Of a stretch of 32,733 nucleotides of DNA, positions 15,809 through 24,947 are shown one piece after another. This DNA is from Gammaproteobacteria bacterium (lineage in GTDB: Bacteria; Pseudomonadota; Gammaproteobacteria; Thiomicrospirales; Thiomicrospiraceae), in NCBI GenBank assembly GCA_014763665.1, contig JACXUY010000017.1, forward strand, positions 1 through 32,733, written 5' to 3'. The position numbers were made by a program, and so were the translations under genes. Under the pieces are notes generated by a model, which saw nothing but the letters and a program-made list of their open reading frames with translations, was not told the DNA's origin and searched no databases. Position 1 is the stretch's first letter. Each line of letters opens with the position of its first letter.

Positions 15809-17197
15809 ATGAGTATGTCAAAGCGAGTCAGTCGCATTCACTTGGTGGGCATTGGTGGTTCGGGAATGTCGGGCATTGCTGAAGTGTTGCTGACGCAAGG
15901 CTTTGTTGTGAGTGGTTCGGATGCGAAAGCGTCGGCGGTTACCGCTCATTTGAGTGCCTTAGGTGCTCAGGTCAGCATTGGTCATGACGCTAGTCTCGTA
16001 CAAGATGCCGATGTGGTGGTGGCTTCGACTGCCATTGCTAAAGACAACCCTGAACTGGTGGCGGCACGAGCGGCACGCGTGCCTGTTATTCCGCGTGCCG
16101 AAATGTTGGCCGAAATGATGCGTGGTAAATTTGGTATTGCTGTCGCTGGAACACACGGCAAAACCACCACCACAAGTTTAGTTGCCAGCGTACTGGCAGA
16201 AGCTGGCTTAGACCCGACTTATGTGATTGGTGGTCGCTTGAACAAAACGGGCACTCATGCCTGTTTGGGAGCAAGTAATTATTTGGTTGCTGAAGCGGAT
16301 GAATCGGATGCTTCCTTCCTCTACTTAAAGCCGATGATGAGTATCGTCACTAATATTGATGCGGACCATATGGAAACCTATGGTGGCAGCTTTGAAGTCT
16401 TGACCGATACTTTTTCACAATTTTTGCACCACTTGCCCTTTTACGGGCTGGCGATTGTGTGTATTGACGATGCAGGCGTGCAGGGCTTACTGCCACGCAT
16501 TACGCGTCCGGTTGTACGTTATGGGCTGAGTGAAGGCGCGGATATTCGTGCTATCAATATTCAGCACCAAGGGTTGCGCTCGACATTCACCGTGCAGGCA
16601 TACCAGCAGACACCTTTTGAGGTCACCTTGAATATTCCCGGTGAGCATAATGTGCGAAATGCCTTGGCGACCATCGCTGTTGCCTTAGAATTGGGTGTGT
16701 CCATTGAGGCCATTCAACGCGCCCTAGCACAATTTCACGGTGTGGGTCGTCGCTTTGATGTCTATGCCAATCGTTCTTTGTTCGATAAACAGGTAACGCT
16801 GGTGGATGATTATGGGCATCACCCGACCGAATTAGCAGCGGTGTTGAGAACAGCGAGAACCGCGTTTGCCCAACAGCGTCTGGTTTCTGTTTTCCAACCG
16901 CATCGTTACACACGCACACGCGATCTGCTCGATGATTTTGCCGCTGCCTTGATGTTAGCCGACTTAGTGGTACTACTGCCCGTTTATTCGGCAGGAGAGT
17001 CTGCTATTGCTGGCGCAGACAGTAAAGCCATTGCTCAAGCCATGCGCTTGCGAGGCTTCCAAAGTGTGGTGGTAGCGGACAGTATGGCGCAACTCAATTC
17101 CGTTGCCAAAGGTCTGCTCTTAGCCGGTGACGTGGTGTTGACCATGGGGGCGGGTGATATTGGACAACTCAGTAAACAATGGCGGGAGGAAGCCTGA
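15809..17197 (+). CDS. murC: UDP-MurNAc:L-alanine ligase MurC
   Basis: This 462-residue Mur ligase adds the first amino acid, L-alanine, to UDP-MurNAc. Motifs: RIHLVGIGGSGMSGIAEVLL, GIAVAGTHGKTTTTSLVA (P-loop), EADESDASFLYL, NIDADHMETYGG, NIPGEHNVRNALATIA, DDYGHHPTELAAVL and FQPHRYTRTRDLLDDF. GGAAT lies upstream of the ATG; an internal ATG two codons later could also be used. It is 15 bp after murG and overlaps ddl by 1 bp. murB is not between murC and ddl, an arrangement also known in gammaproteobacteria. Confidence 0.97.
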   Translation: MSMSKRVSRIHLVGIGGSGMSGIAEVLLTQGFVVSGSDAKASAVTAHLSALGAQVSIGHDASLVQDADVVVASTAIAKDNPELVAARAARVPVIPRAEMLAEMMRGKFGIAVAGTHGKTTTTSLVASVLAEAGLDPTYVIGGRLNKTGTHACLGASNYLVAEADESDASFLYLKPMMSIVTNIDADHMETYGGSFEVLTDTFSQFLHHLPFYGLAIVCIDDAGVQGLLPRITRPVVRYGLSEGADIRAINIQHQGLRSTFTVQAYQQTPFEVTLNIPGEHNVRNALATIAVALELGVSIEAIQRALAQFHGVGRRFDVYANRSLFDKQVTLVDDYGHHPTELAAVLRTARTAFAQQRLVSVFQPHRYTRTRDLLDDFAAALMLADLVVLLPVYSAGESAIAGADSKAIAQAMRLRGFQSVVVADSMAQLNSVAKGLLLAGDVVLTMGAGDIGQLSKQWREEA

Positions 17198-18111
17198 TGC
17201 AGAAGAAACCAATCATTGCCGTATTGCGTGGTGGCAGTGCTAATGAACGTGAGATTTCATTACGTTCTGGCGCGGCGGTTGTCGAGGGCTTGCAGCAAGC
17301 AGGTTATGAGGTGCTCGACTGGCCTGTTGATGGGTTGACTGATGTGATTGCCTTAGTGCAACAAGCGCCTCGTCCTTTATTGGTGTTTAATGTGTTGCAC
17401 GGTCGCGGTGGTGAAGATGGTCAGTTGCAAGCCCTGTTAGAGGTGCTGAAGGTGCCTTACACGGGAAGCGGTTTGTTGGCGAGCGCCTTGTCAATGGATA
17501 AAGTGGTCACCAAACGCATTTGGCAAGCGATGGGCTTGCCAACGGCAGATTATTACCAAGTGACTCAGGCATCTCTAGCGACTTTTGATGTTGATGCAGT
17601 GCGCTATCCAGTTATGGTGAAACCGGCACGAGAGGGGTCGAGTATTGGTATGTTCAAAGTGGACTCTGCCGATAATATGCAATCCGCTTTGACGCAGGCG
17701 CTCACTTTTGACGATCATGTGTTAGTTGAATCATGGATTGATGGTGCCGAATATACGGTCGCGATTTTAGGCGATCAGGCTTTGCCGATGATCCGCCTGA
17801 AAACGCCTAATGTGTTTTATGATTATGAAGCCAAATATCAAGCCAATACCACTGAATATCTCTGCCCCTGTGGGCTGTCTGCGGAAGCAGAAGAAGCTAT
17901 TCAAGCCTTGGCATTGGAAGCTTTCCATGCGTTGGGAGCTAAGACGTGGGGACGTATTGATGTGATGATTGATCAGCAAGGACAACCTTGGTTGCTGGAA
18001 TTGAACACCGTACCCGGTATGACCGATCATAGCTTGGTTCCCATGGCAGCAAAACAAGCAGGGCTCAGCTTCGATCAGCTGGTTGACCGTTTGGTGCAGT
18101 TATCGATATGA
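17197..18111 (+). CDS. ddl: D-alanine--D-alanine ligase
   Basis: This 304-residue ATP-grasp ligase forms the D-Ala-D-Ala substrate of MurF. Motifs: VLRGGSANEREISLRSG, FNVLHGRGGEDGQLQALLE, PYTGSGLLASALSMDK, VMVKPAREGSSIGMFKV, GRIDVMIDQQGQPWLLELNTVPGMTDHSLVP. I chose ATG 17197 (GGGAGGA upstream, overlapping the murC stop) over ATG 17179, which would add six residues. This short form corresponds to E. coli DdlB (306). The end overlaps ftsQ by 4 bp. Confidence 0.97.
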   Translation: MQKKPIIAVLRGGSANEREISLRSGAAVVEGLQQAGYEVLDWPVDGLTDVIALVQQAPRPLLVFNVLHGRGGEDGQLQALLEVLKVPYTGSGLLASALSMDKVVTKRIWQAMGLPTADYYQVTQASLATFDVDAVRYPVMVKPAREGSSIGMFKVDSADNMQSALTQALTFDDHVLVESWIDGAEYTVAILGDQALPMIRLKTPNVFYDYEAKYQANTTEYLCPCGLSAEAEEAIQALALEAFHALGAKTWGRIDVMIDQQGQPWLLELNTVPGMTDHSLVPMAAKQAGLSFDQLVDRLVQLSI

Positions 18112-18875
18112 ATTGGCTTTCACGAGCATGGCAGAAACTAGCCCGTTGGTTCTTGTGGTTTGGTAAAGCGATTTTGCTTACCCTATTCGCGGGTGTGCTC
18201 ACTTGGGGTGGACTGCAAGCTTGGCACTTGTGGAATGGTCACCAACAGGGTGAGCTGATTCAGGTCAAACTGGTGAATGAAGGTGCTAAAGTAACGGAAG
18301 CCGAATTGACGGAGTTACTGCGACCGCAATTAGGTATTGGCTTTTGGCAGCTAGATTTGCCCAGTATTCGTAAGCTGGTTGAAAGTCACCCTTGGGTAGC
18401 TCATGCCGAAGTGTCTCGTTTTTGGCCTAGCACTCTGCGTGTAGAAATTGTTGAGCAGATTCCAGTGGCGCGTTGGGGGGATACGGGGTTTGTCAATCAA
18501 ATGGGTGAGATTTTTTATCCCAGTCAGGGGGTTGAACTGCCAGATTTGATTCGTTTATCGGCGGTGAATCCAGACCCTTTGGCGGTATTGGCTATGCTCA
18601 AACAGGTATTAGCATTGATTAATCCCTATGGTTTGCATGTTGTAGCCATGCACCGATTAGCCGATGAAAGTTGGCACCTTTGGTTGGTTAATGGAGATGA
18701 GTGGCTACTCCCCAAGCAGGAAGCGATACTTGGTTTAAAACAATTGTTGGTGCTTTACGGCACTATTCCGAAACAGGAAGGGACAAAGATGCGTATTGAC
18801 CTTCGTTATCGTGATGGTTTTGCGGTAAAATGGCAACCAGTAGAAAATTCCACACCGTCAGAAAGTCAACCTTAG
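18108..18875 (+). CDS. ftsQ: Cell division protein FtsQ
   Basis: This 255-residue bitopic protein has one membrane segment (about residues 13-37) and a periplasmic POTRA domain beginning near QGELIQVKLVNEGAKVTEAELTELL. The beta domain includes VESHPWVAHAEVSRFWPSTLRVEIVEQIPVARWGD, which is characteristic of FtsQ/DivIB. It scaffolds FtsL and FtsB at the septum. It overlaps ddl by 4 bp and is followed by ftsA after 8 bp. FtsL is encoded about 12 kb upstream in the same cluster; ftsB is not in the window, as usual. Confidence 0.95.
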   Translation: MNWLSRAWQKLARWFLWFGKAILLTLFAGVLTWGGLQAWHLWNGHQQGELIQVKLVNEGAKVTEAELTELLRPQLGIGFWQLDLPSIRKLVESHPWVAHAEVSRFWPSTLRVEIVEQIPVARWGDTGFVNQMGEIFYPSQGVELPDLIRLSAVNPDPLAVLAMLKQVLALINPYGLHVVAMHRLADESWHLWLVNGDEWLLPKQEAILGLKQLLVLYGTIPKQEGTKMRIDLRYRDGFAVKWQPVENSTPSESQP

Positions 18876-18883
18876 GAAATATT

Positions 18884-20170
18884 ATGGCTCGCAGTAAAAA
18901 ACAAGCACCCAATGTTGTCGTTGTGTTAGATATTGGCACTTCAAAAATTGTTGCCCTAGTTGCCAAAGTGAGTCATCACGGCCGCATGGAGTTGATTGGC
19001 ATGGGACGTCACCCCTCGCGCGGTTTGCGTCGTGGTGTGGTGGTGGATATTGATGCGACAGTGGATGCCATTCAACACGCAGTGGATGCGGCAGAGCAAA
19101 TGGCTGGTGTGACTATAGAGCATGCTTACATTGGTATCGCTGGTAGCCATGTGAAGAGTTATAACCAGCACAGCATGGTGACCGTTTCAGGTGATGAAAT
19201 CGGCATCAATGACGTAGAACGGGTGGTTGATGATGCAGTAAAACGTATTTCCATACCAGGGGATCAAAAGCCACTGCATATTCTGACGCAGGAATTTATT
19301 GTCGATAATCAACCCGGTATTCGTCAGCCAGTGGGTATGGCAGGCGTTTCTTTAGAAGCGCGTGTACACATGATTACGGGTGCGGTTTCAGCAGTGCGTA
19401 ACTTAACGCGTTGTGTTGAAAATTGCGGTTTGAAGGTTGATGATGTGGTGCTAGAGCAACTTGCCTCCGCAGAGGCAGTGTTATTGCAAGATGAGAAAGA
19501 TTTGGGTGTCTGCCTCATTGATATTGGTGCGGGTACGACAGATGTGGCTGTTATTCTGCAAGGCGCGATGCACTACACCACGGTGATTCCCGTTGGTGGT
19601 GATCAGGTCACCAATGATATTGCTGCCGTATTGCGTACACCGATTCACGCTGCAGAAGACATTAAGCGCAATTATGGTTGTGCCTTGCCGCAATTAGTTA
19701 GTCCAGATGAAGAAATTGAAGTCGCCAGTGTCGGCGATAGACCTGCACGCATGATTAAGCGCCACACCTTGGTCGATGTGGTTGAAGCGCGTTTTGCCGA
19801 GATTTTCCAACTAGTGCAACAAGAGTTGCACGTCAGTGGTTACGATCAGGCGATTCGTGCTGGCGGTATCGTCTTAACAGGCGGTTCTTCACAAATAGAA
19901 GGTTGTGTTGAGCTAGCCGAGGAAATCTTTGGTATGCCTGTTCGCTTGGGGCTGCCAGAAACCAAAGGTGGTTTAAGTGCACAATTACAAGATGCATCCT
20001 ATGCTACTGGGGTGGGCTTGTTGAAATATGCAAGTGAGCATTTAGACGGTATTACCTTAGTGGAAGATGACGATGATGTTACTGAAACGGTTATTCATGC
20101 ACGTCCAAATGCGCGTGAAGAAGCAGGCATGGTTGATAAAATGAAATCTTGGTTTGCGCGTCATTTTTAA
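18884..20170 (+). CDS. ftsA: Cell division protein FtsA
   Basis: This 428-residue actin-fold ATPase tethers FtsZ to the membrane. Motifs: VVVVLDIGTSKIVALVAKV (phosphate 1), SHS2/1C region with VTIEHAYIGIAGSHVKSYNQ, CLIDIGAGTTDVAVI (phosphate 2), and GGIVLTGGSSQIEGCVELAEEIFGMPVRLG (adenosine). The C-terminus MVDKMKSWFARHF is the expected amphipathic membrane-targeting helix. I chose ATG 18884 (AGGAAA upstream) rather than the in-frame ATG at 18830 inside ftsQ. Its usual downstream partner ftsZ is missing: after 89 bp comes the lpxC start. Confidence 0.97.
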   Translation: MARSKKQAPNVVVVLDIGTSKIVALVAKVSHHGRMELIGMGRHPSRGLRRGVVVDIDATVDAIQHAVDAAEQMAGVTIEHAYIGIAGSHVKSYNQHSMVTVSGDEIGINDVERVVDDAVKRISIPGDQKPLHILTQEFIVDNQPGIRQPVGMAGVSLEARVHMITGAVSAVRNLTRCVENCGLKVDDVVLEQLASAEAVLLQDEKDLGVCLIDIGAGTTDVAVILQGAMHYTTVIPVGGDQVTNDIAAVLRTPIHAAEDIKRNYGCALPQLVSPDEEIEVASVGDRPARMIKRHTLVDVVEARFAEIFQLVQQELHVSGYDQAIRAGGIVLTGGSSQIEGCVELAEEIFGMPVRLGLPETKGGLSAQLQDASYATGVGLLKYASEHLDGITLVEDDDDVTETVIHARPNAREEAGMVDKMKSWFARHF

Positions 20171-20222
20171 TGCCAATGCCAGCGGCTTGAACGAACCTTA
20201 GTCAGTTTAAGTCATCGCTTAT

Positions 20223-20230
20223 GCTATAAT
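20223..20230 (+). promoter_or_regulatory. Predicted extended -10 promoter for lpxC
   Basis: A TATAAT (20225-20230) follows a G and C with the sequence TGCTATAAT, so a full extended -10 (TGnTATAAT) is present. No good -35 is seen at 16-18 bp. Initiation near 20237 would leave about 23 bases before the lpxC ATG at 20260. The promoter lies in the ftsA-lpxC gap, where ftsZ would normally be. Confidence 0.6.
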
Positions 20231-20259
20231 ATGCCAATTTTTTTATGGAAAGCGAACCG

Positions 20260-21174
20260 ATGCTAAAGCAACGGACGATTAAAAACCCAATTCGAGCGCG
20301 CGGCGTGGGTTTGCATACCGGTCACCACGGGTTAATGACCATGCGTCCCGCGCCTGTGAACACAGGCATTGTTTTTCGTCGTGTCGACCTAGATCCTGTC
20401 GTTGAAATTCCCGTTAATCCTAACGCGGTTACCGAAACTGTATTGTGTACAACGCTCAGCGAAGGCGAAGCCAAAATTTCAACTGTCGAGCATCTCATGT
20501 CAGCATTAGCTGGTTTTGGTATTGATAATCTTTACATTGATTTAGATACCGATGAAGTGCCGATTATGGATGGCAGTGCCTCCCATTTTATTTTTCTGTT
20601 GCAGTCAGCCGGTATTGCAGAGCAGGAAGCTGATAAGCGATTTATTCGTATTAAAAAAACCATTCGTATCGAAACGGACAAAGGAGATTGGGCGCAGTTT
20701 GAACCTTATGAAGGATTTAAACTCAGCTTCAGTATTGACTTCGATCATCCTGCATTTGATGAAACGGCTAACCATATCGTCATTGAGTTTTCCTCGACCA
20801 GCTACTTAAAAGAAATCAGTCGTGCACGTACCTTCGGTTTTATGAAGGATGTTGAAGCACTGCGCAGACGTAACCTGGCCTTGGGTGGCAGTTTAGAAAA
20901 TGCCATTGTACTAGACGAAAATGGTGTTATGAATCCTGAAGGATTGCGTAATCAAGACGAGTTTGTACGCCATAAGGTGTTAGATGCAGTAGGGGATCTC
21001 TACATGATCGGTTCGGGCATTGTGGGTGCTTTTTCTGCTTACCGTTCGGGGCATGCACTGAATAACAAATTATTGCGAAGCTTGTTGTCTCAACCGGATG
21101 CGTGGGAGTACACCAGTTTATCTGATCTGGCTGCTACCATTAGCTACGAAGAAAATCCGGGTGCGATCAGTTAA
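20260..21174 (+). CDS. lpxC: UDP-3-O-acyl-GlcNAc deacetylase LpxC
   Basis: This 304-residue zinc deacetylase carries out the committed step of lipid A synthesis. The zinc and catalytic residues are visible in family positions: His78 in [14 protein letters not shown], His238 and Asp242 in [10 protein letters not shown], and His265 in [10 protein letters not shown]. The start at ATG 20260 has GGAAAG upstream and gives [20 protein letters not shown], like other LpxC; an in-frame ATG at 20245 would add five residues. It closes the dcw region next to secA, as in other gammaproteobacteria. Confidence 0.97.
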   Translation: MLKQRTIKNPIRARGVGLHTGHHGLMTMRPAPVNTGIVFRRVDLDPVVEIPVNPNAVTETVLCTTLSEGEAKISTVEHLMSALAGFGIDNLYIDLDTDEVPIMDGSASHFIFLLQSAGIAEQEADKRFIRIKKTIRIETDKGDWAQFEPYEGFKLSFSIDFDHPAFDETANHIVIEFSSTSYLKEISRARTFGFMKDVEALRRRNLALGGSLENAIVLDENGVMNPEGLRNQDEFVRHKVLDAVGDLYMIGSGIVGAFSAYRSGHALNNKLLRSLLSQPDAWEYTSLSDLAATISYEENPGAIS

Positions 21175-21184
21175 GCTGATTCAC

Positions 21185-21709
21185 TCACTGATTCGTTAAG
21201 GTGTCACTAGGCTTGGGATGAACGACCTCAATGAGTTTTTGTAGAGAGCGTCTGAAGTCATCCTTAGGATCTAGCTGCTGACTGAGCGACAGTAAATTGG
21301 TTAGGGTGTCTTCATCGGGTTGCGTGCGCGTAAACAGGGTTTTAGAGTTACTTTTCTCTGCTGTCTGTGCGGCAATATGAACGCTGATTTGGTGGACATC
21401 GGGATCAGCGCAGGCTTGAATGAGCTGACGAGCGCTTAAGCGTAATCGACTTGCCCAGCTCGCATTGGTAGTGAGCAGATGCAGACTATGATCTTTAACA
21501 TAGGCATCTAATAAGGCTTGTTGTGCTTTGGGTGAAAGACAGCTGCACAAACGTTCGCGTAGGCTCAGTCGATACTGTAATTGTTTCGTGAGACTGGCGA
21601 GCTGATGTTGATGACGAGAAAATAGGGTTTGCATGTTTTTAGCAACACTCACAGAATGAAATGCGTGATGGGCATGAACTTTGCCATATTGACGAATTGA
21701 TAACCACAT
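21185..21709 (-). CDS. dciA: DciA-like DUF721 protein (putative replicative helicase loader)
   Basis: This 174-residue protein matches the DUF721/DciA pattern: a basic N-terminal region with LASLTKQLQYRLSL, then DHSLHLLTTNASWASRLRLSARQLIQ, the WAxRLR signature, and a polar C-terminal tail likely disordered. DciA loads or assists DnaB in bacteria that lack DnaC/DnaI. A minus-strand DUF721 gene between lpxC and secA is also found in Pseudomonas. It is convergent with lpxC (10 bp between stops) and divergent from secA (38 bp). No good Shine-Dalgarno precedes the first ATG; an internal ATG at residue 26 is an alternative start. E. coli-type secM is absent. Confidence 0.75.
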   Translation of the reverse strand: MWLSIRQYGKVHAHHAFHSVSVAKNMQTLFSRHQHQLASLTKQLQYRLSLRERLCSCLSPKAQQALLDAYVKDHSLHLLTTNASWASRLRLSARQLIQACADPDVHQISVHIAAQTAEKSNSKTLFTRTQPDEDTLTNLLSLSQQLDPKDDFRRSLQKLIEVVHPKPSDTLTNQ

Positions 21710-21747
21710 TGAGTAAATCGTAAAAAATATTCTACTGGAAAAATGAC

Positions 21748-24495
21748 ATGATCTCTCGACTCATTAAAACAATTTTTGGTTCACGTCATGAGCGTTTGGT
21801 GAAAGGATACCGCAAGCGGGTTCAAGCCATTAACGCCTTAGAGCCGAGTATGCAAGCCTTGAGCGACGAAGCTCTAGCAGCAAAAACTGATGAGTTTAAG
21901 GCGCGTTTAGCACAAGGTGAACGTCTTGATAATTTAATGACCGAAGCTTTTGCCGTGGTTCGTGAAGCCGCCGTGCGTGTGTTTGCTATGCGTCATTTCG
22001 ATGTACAGCTGATTGGCGGCATGGTGCTGAACGATGGCCGTATTGCTGAAATGTTGACGGGTGAAGGTAAAACCCTGACCAGTACCTTGGCGATTTATTT
22101 GAATGCACTGACAGGCCAAGGTGTGCATGTCATTACCGTCAACGATTACTTAGCGCAACGTGATGCGGCGCTCATGGGGCAGCTTTACGGCTTTTTGGGC
22201 TTGACGACAGGCGTTATTCTATCCGGCCATCAACAAGGTGCCGACGAAAAACGCGCTGCCTATGCGTGCGACATTACCTACGGCACCAACAATGAGTTCG
22301 GTTTCGATTACTTGCGCGACAATATGGTCATGTCATCGGCAGAGCGCGTGCAGCGTGGGCTAAATTATGTCGTTATCGACGAAGTGGACTCGATTTTAAT
22401 TGATGAAGCGCGTACGCCGCTCATTATTTCGGGTGCCAGTGAAGATCAAAGCGAACTTTATCGCGCCATTAATCTCATTACACCGCATTTAAGCAAGCAA
22501 ATTGGTGAAGGTGATGAAGTCGAAACACCGGGTGACTTCACGCTGGATGAAAAAACACGTCAGGTATTGTTAACGGAACAAGGCCACGCACGCGTTGAAC
22601 AGCTCTTGGTCGAATCGGGTTTATTAGCAGAGGGTTCAAGCCTTTATGATGTGGGCAATATTGCCCTAATGCATCATGTGTTAGCCAGCTTAAAAGCGCA
22701 TCATATTTTTGTGCGCAATAAAGATTACATTGTTAAAGAAGGTGAAATTGTTATTATTGATGAGTTCACGGGTCGCCAAATGGCAGGTCGTCGTTGGTCG
22801 GAAGGCATTCACCAAGCGATTGAAGCGAAAGAAGGGGTGTCGATTCAAGCTGAAAGCCAAACCCTAGCATCCATTACCTTCCAAAATTATTTCCGTCAAT
22901 ACAAGCGGTTATCGGGTATGACGGGTACAGCCGACACCGAAGCGGCTGAATTGATGCAAATTTATAATCTGGAAGTGGTACCTATTCCGCCCAATCGTCC
23001 AGTGCAACGTATCGACAGCCAAGATGCGGTTTACATGACGCAAAAGGACAAATATGCTGCCATTGTTGATGATATTGAAAAACGTCGTGCAGCGGGTCAG
23101 CCAATTTTGGTCGGTACGGCATCTATCGAAGCCTCAGAGTTGTTATCGGCTTATTTGACACAAAAAAATATCGCCCATGAAATTCTGAATGCCAAACAGC
23201 ACGAGCGTGAAGCTTATATTATTGCGCAAGCGGGACGTCCCGGGGCTGTCACTATTGCCACCAATATGGCTGGTCGTGGTACCGATATCGTGCTTGGTGG
23301 TAACTGGGAAATGGAAGCTAAGGCCTTGGGTGATGCCGACCCAGCACACATTGAGGCAATGAAAGCGGAATGGAAAGCACGCCACGAAGCGGTTAAGGCA
23401 TCAGGTGGGCTGCATGTGATTGGTACGGAACGCCACGAGTCGCGTCGTATCGACAACCAGCTGCGTGGTCGTTCGGGTCGTCAGGGTGATCCTGGTTCAA
23501 GTCGTTTTTACTTGTCATTGGAAGATGATTTGTTGCGTATTTTTGCCGGTGACAAGTTGCGTGGCATGATGCAAAAATTGGGTATGAAAGACGGTGATGT
23601 GATCGAACATCCTTGGCTTAATCGCTCCATTGAAAACGCGCAACGTAAGGTCGAAGGACGTAACTTTGATGTGCGTAAGCAATTATTAGAATACGACAAT
23701 GTGGCGAACGACCAACGCCAAGCCATTTATGCACAACGTAATGATATTCTCGACGCGCAAGACCTGAGCGATTGGATGAGTGAGATGCGATTGGATGTGA
23801 TGAATCGTGTCATTGATCTCTATATGCCTGCCGCCAGTTTAGAAGAGGAATGGAACCTAGAAGGGCTAGAGCATGCCTTAGCCGAGAACTTCGGTCAGTC
23901 TTTCCCCGTTAAGCAATGGGCAGCAGAAGATACACGTTTGAATGAAGCGGGTATTCGTGCTCGCATTTTGGAAGGTTTAGAAGCCAGTTATGCGGTTAAA
24001 CGCGAGTCGTTTGGTGCTGAGCTAATGAATCATCTTGAACGTGTTTTCTTGTTGCAAACGCTCGATCATTTGTGGCGTGAACATCTCGCCAGTATGGATT
24101 ATTTACGTGCTGGTATTCATTTACGGGGTTATGCGCAGAAAAATCCGGTACAAGAATTTAAGCGCGAAGCCTTTGAAATGTTCCGCGCCTTTATGGATAA
24201 CGTCAAGCTGGAAACCGTTAAAGCGCTATCTTTAGTAAGAGTGCGTAGTGAAGAAGAAATCGCGGCACTGGAAGCCTTAGAACGCTCTCAACAACCCGAT
24301 CTGGTGGCAGAACATGATGAAGCGGCTAATAATGTTTACGGTCATGAGCCGGCGGCTGAGCCTAGCTTTGCCAGTGATCCTTTGCCAGAGGGAAATCGTC
24401 CGTTAGTGCGTCATGATCCTAAGGTCGGACGCAATGATCCTTGCCCTTGTGGTTCGGGCAAGAAATACAAACAGTGCTGTGGGCGTTTAGTATAA
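21748..24495 (+). CDS. secA: Protein translocase ATPase SecA
   Basis: This 915-residue ATPase drives preproteins through SecYEG. Motifs: Walker A GEGKT (Lys108), [52 protein letters not shown] (DEAD-type Walker B), [12 protein letters not shown] and [29 protein letters not shown]. The C-terminal zinc-binding tail [13 protein letters not shown], which can contact SecB and ribosomes, is intact. GGAAAAA precedes the ATG. It is divergent from dciA, and its 3' end is followed within 20 bp by a two-hairpin repeat that probably terminates its transcript. Confidence 0.98.
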   Translation: MISRLIKTIFGSRHERLVKGYRKRVQAINALEPSMQALSDEALAAKTDEFKARLAQGERLDNLMTEAFAVVREAAVRVFAMRHFDVQLIGGMVLNDGRIAEMLTGEGKTLTSTLAIYLNALTGQGVHVITVNDYLAQRDAALMGQLYGFLGLTTGVILSGHQQGADEKRAAYACDITYGTNNEFGFDYLRDNMVMSSAERVQRGLNYVVIDEVDSILIDEARTPLIISGASEDQSELYRAINLITPHLSKQIGEGDEVETPGDFTLDEKTRQVLLTEQGHARVEQLLVESGLLAEGSSLYDVGNIALMHHVLASLKAHHIFVRNKDYIVKEGEIVIIDEFTGRQMAGRRWSEGIHQAIEAKEGVSIQAESQTLASITFQNYFRQYKRLSGMTGTADTEAAELMQIYNLEVVPIPPNRPVQRIDSQDAVYMTQKDKYAAIVDDIEKRRAAGQPILVGTASIEASELLSAYLTQKNIAHEILNAKQHEREAYIIAQAGRPGAVTIATNMAGRGTDIVLGGNWEMEAKALGDADPAHIEAMKAEWKARHEAVKASGGLHVIGTERHESRRIDNQLRGRSGRQGDPGSSRFYLSLEDDLLRIFAGDKLRGMMQKLGMKDGDVIEHPWLNRSIENAQRKVEGRNFDVRKQLLEYDNVANDQRQAIYAQRNDILDAQDLSDWMSEMRLDVMNRVIDLYMPAASLEEEWNLEGLEHALAENFGQSFPVKQWAAEDTRLNEAGIRARILEGLEASYAVKRESFGAELMNHLERVFLLQTLDHLWREHLASMDYLRAGIHLRGYAQKNPVQEFKREAFEMFRAFMDNVKLETVKALSLVRVRSEEEIAALEALERSQQPDLVAEHDEAANNVYGHEPAAEPSFASDPLPEGNRPLVRHDPKVGRNDPCPCGSGKKYKQCCGRLV

Positions 24496-24515
24496 GCATC
24501 TGCTAGAGACTCTAG

Positions 24516-24572
24516 GGAAGGACTGAATAATGCACTTCACTTCTTATTCAGACTTCCCATTTTTCGTTTTTT
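24516..24572 (+). terminator. Probable secA terminator inside repeat copy A
   Basis: The first arm of the repeat (about 14 paired bases with a 13-base loop) is followed by CATTTTTCGTTTTTT. It lies 20 bp after the secA stop codon and no other terminator is visible there. A 13-bp palindrome CTAGAGACTCTAG (24503-24515) sits between the stop and the repeat. Confidence 0.6.
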
Positions 24573-24629
24573 GAGTGGTTGTAAGGGCATCAATCAACCC
24601 GTTACAGGTTATTTGAGTGAAGCCCTTCC
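24516..24629 (+). repeat. Two-hairpin dispersed repeat, copy A
   Basis: This ~114-bp element starts GGAAGGACTGAATAATG and ends GAAGCCCTTCC, so its ends are imperfect inverted repeats. It is nearly identical, in inverse orientation, to copy B at 31455-31567. Arm 1 pairs 24516-24530 with 24544-24557. After a T-rich spacer, arm 2 pairs AAGGGC (24583-24588) with GCCCTT (24622-24627) around an inner AACCCG-TTA-CAGGTT hairpin. There is no coding frame. It resembles a REP/BIME or MITE; I see no target duplication. Confidence 0.85.
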
Positions 24630-24794
24630 TCCGCACACCTATTCCTTTGTATGTTTCAGATGCTTCCTGGCGCTTTTTGAGTAAAAACTAAGGAAGTCTG
24701 TTCGATTTTGCATAAAAATTGTTATGATGCTCAAAAGACAGCTTATGCGAAGGTTACACGATGACTTAACCTTAGTTTATTTATGCCTTTATGC
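24630..24794. other. Gene-free stretch with a possible decayed repeat edge
   Basis: CTAAGGAAGTCTG at 24688-24700 matches the edge sequence of the repeat family (TAAGGAAGGTCTG), and the preceding CTTTTTGAGT resembles its T-rich spacer. This may be a degenerate fourth copy. A second extended -10-like TGTTATGAT lies at 24720-24728. No convincing gene is present; a 24-codon frame from 24724 has no ribosome binding site. Confidence 0.35.
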
Positions 24795-24823
24795 TTGAAT
24801 TGTCATTATTTGACGAGTAGAAT
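24795..24823 (+). promoter_or_regulatory. Candidate promoter for the chemoreceptor gene
   Basis: TTGAAT (24795-24800), a 17-bp spacer and TAGAAT (24818-24823) resemble sigma70 hexamers (four and five of six). It would give a leader of about 118 bases. I found no well-spaced sigma28 (FliA) match, which is often used for chemoreceptor genes. Confidence 0.4.
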
Positions 24824-24947
24824 GAGATAAGCATAAGTTGAGTAGAATTTTAAAGTTATTTTATATCGAAATAATTTTTGTTTTAGAGGAAATAACAATA
24901 ATCAGCTTAGCTTAGCAATACTCAGGTTAATAAGAGGATTATGAAAA

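Noticed and set aside
24724-24798. Possible 24-codon frame beginning ATGATGCTC
   Set aside because: No ribosome binding site and no conserved feature; it lies in the chemoreceptor leader region.
24850-24880. Possible FliA (sigma28) promoter: TAAAGTTA followed by ATCGAAATAA
   Set aside because: The -35-like part fits, but the -10-like part is at the wrong spacing; the sigma70-type candidate at 24795-24823 fits better.
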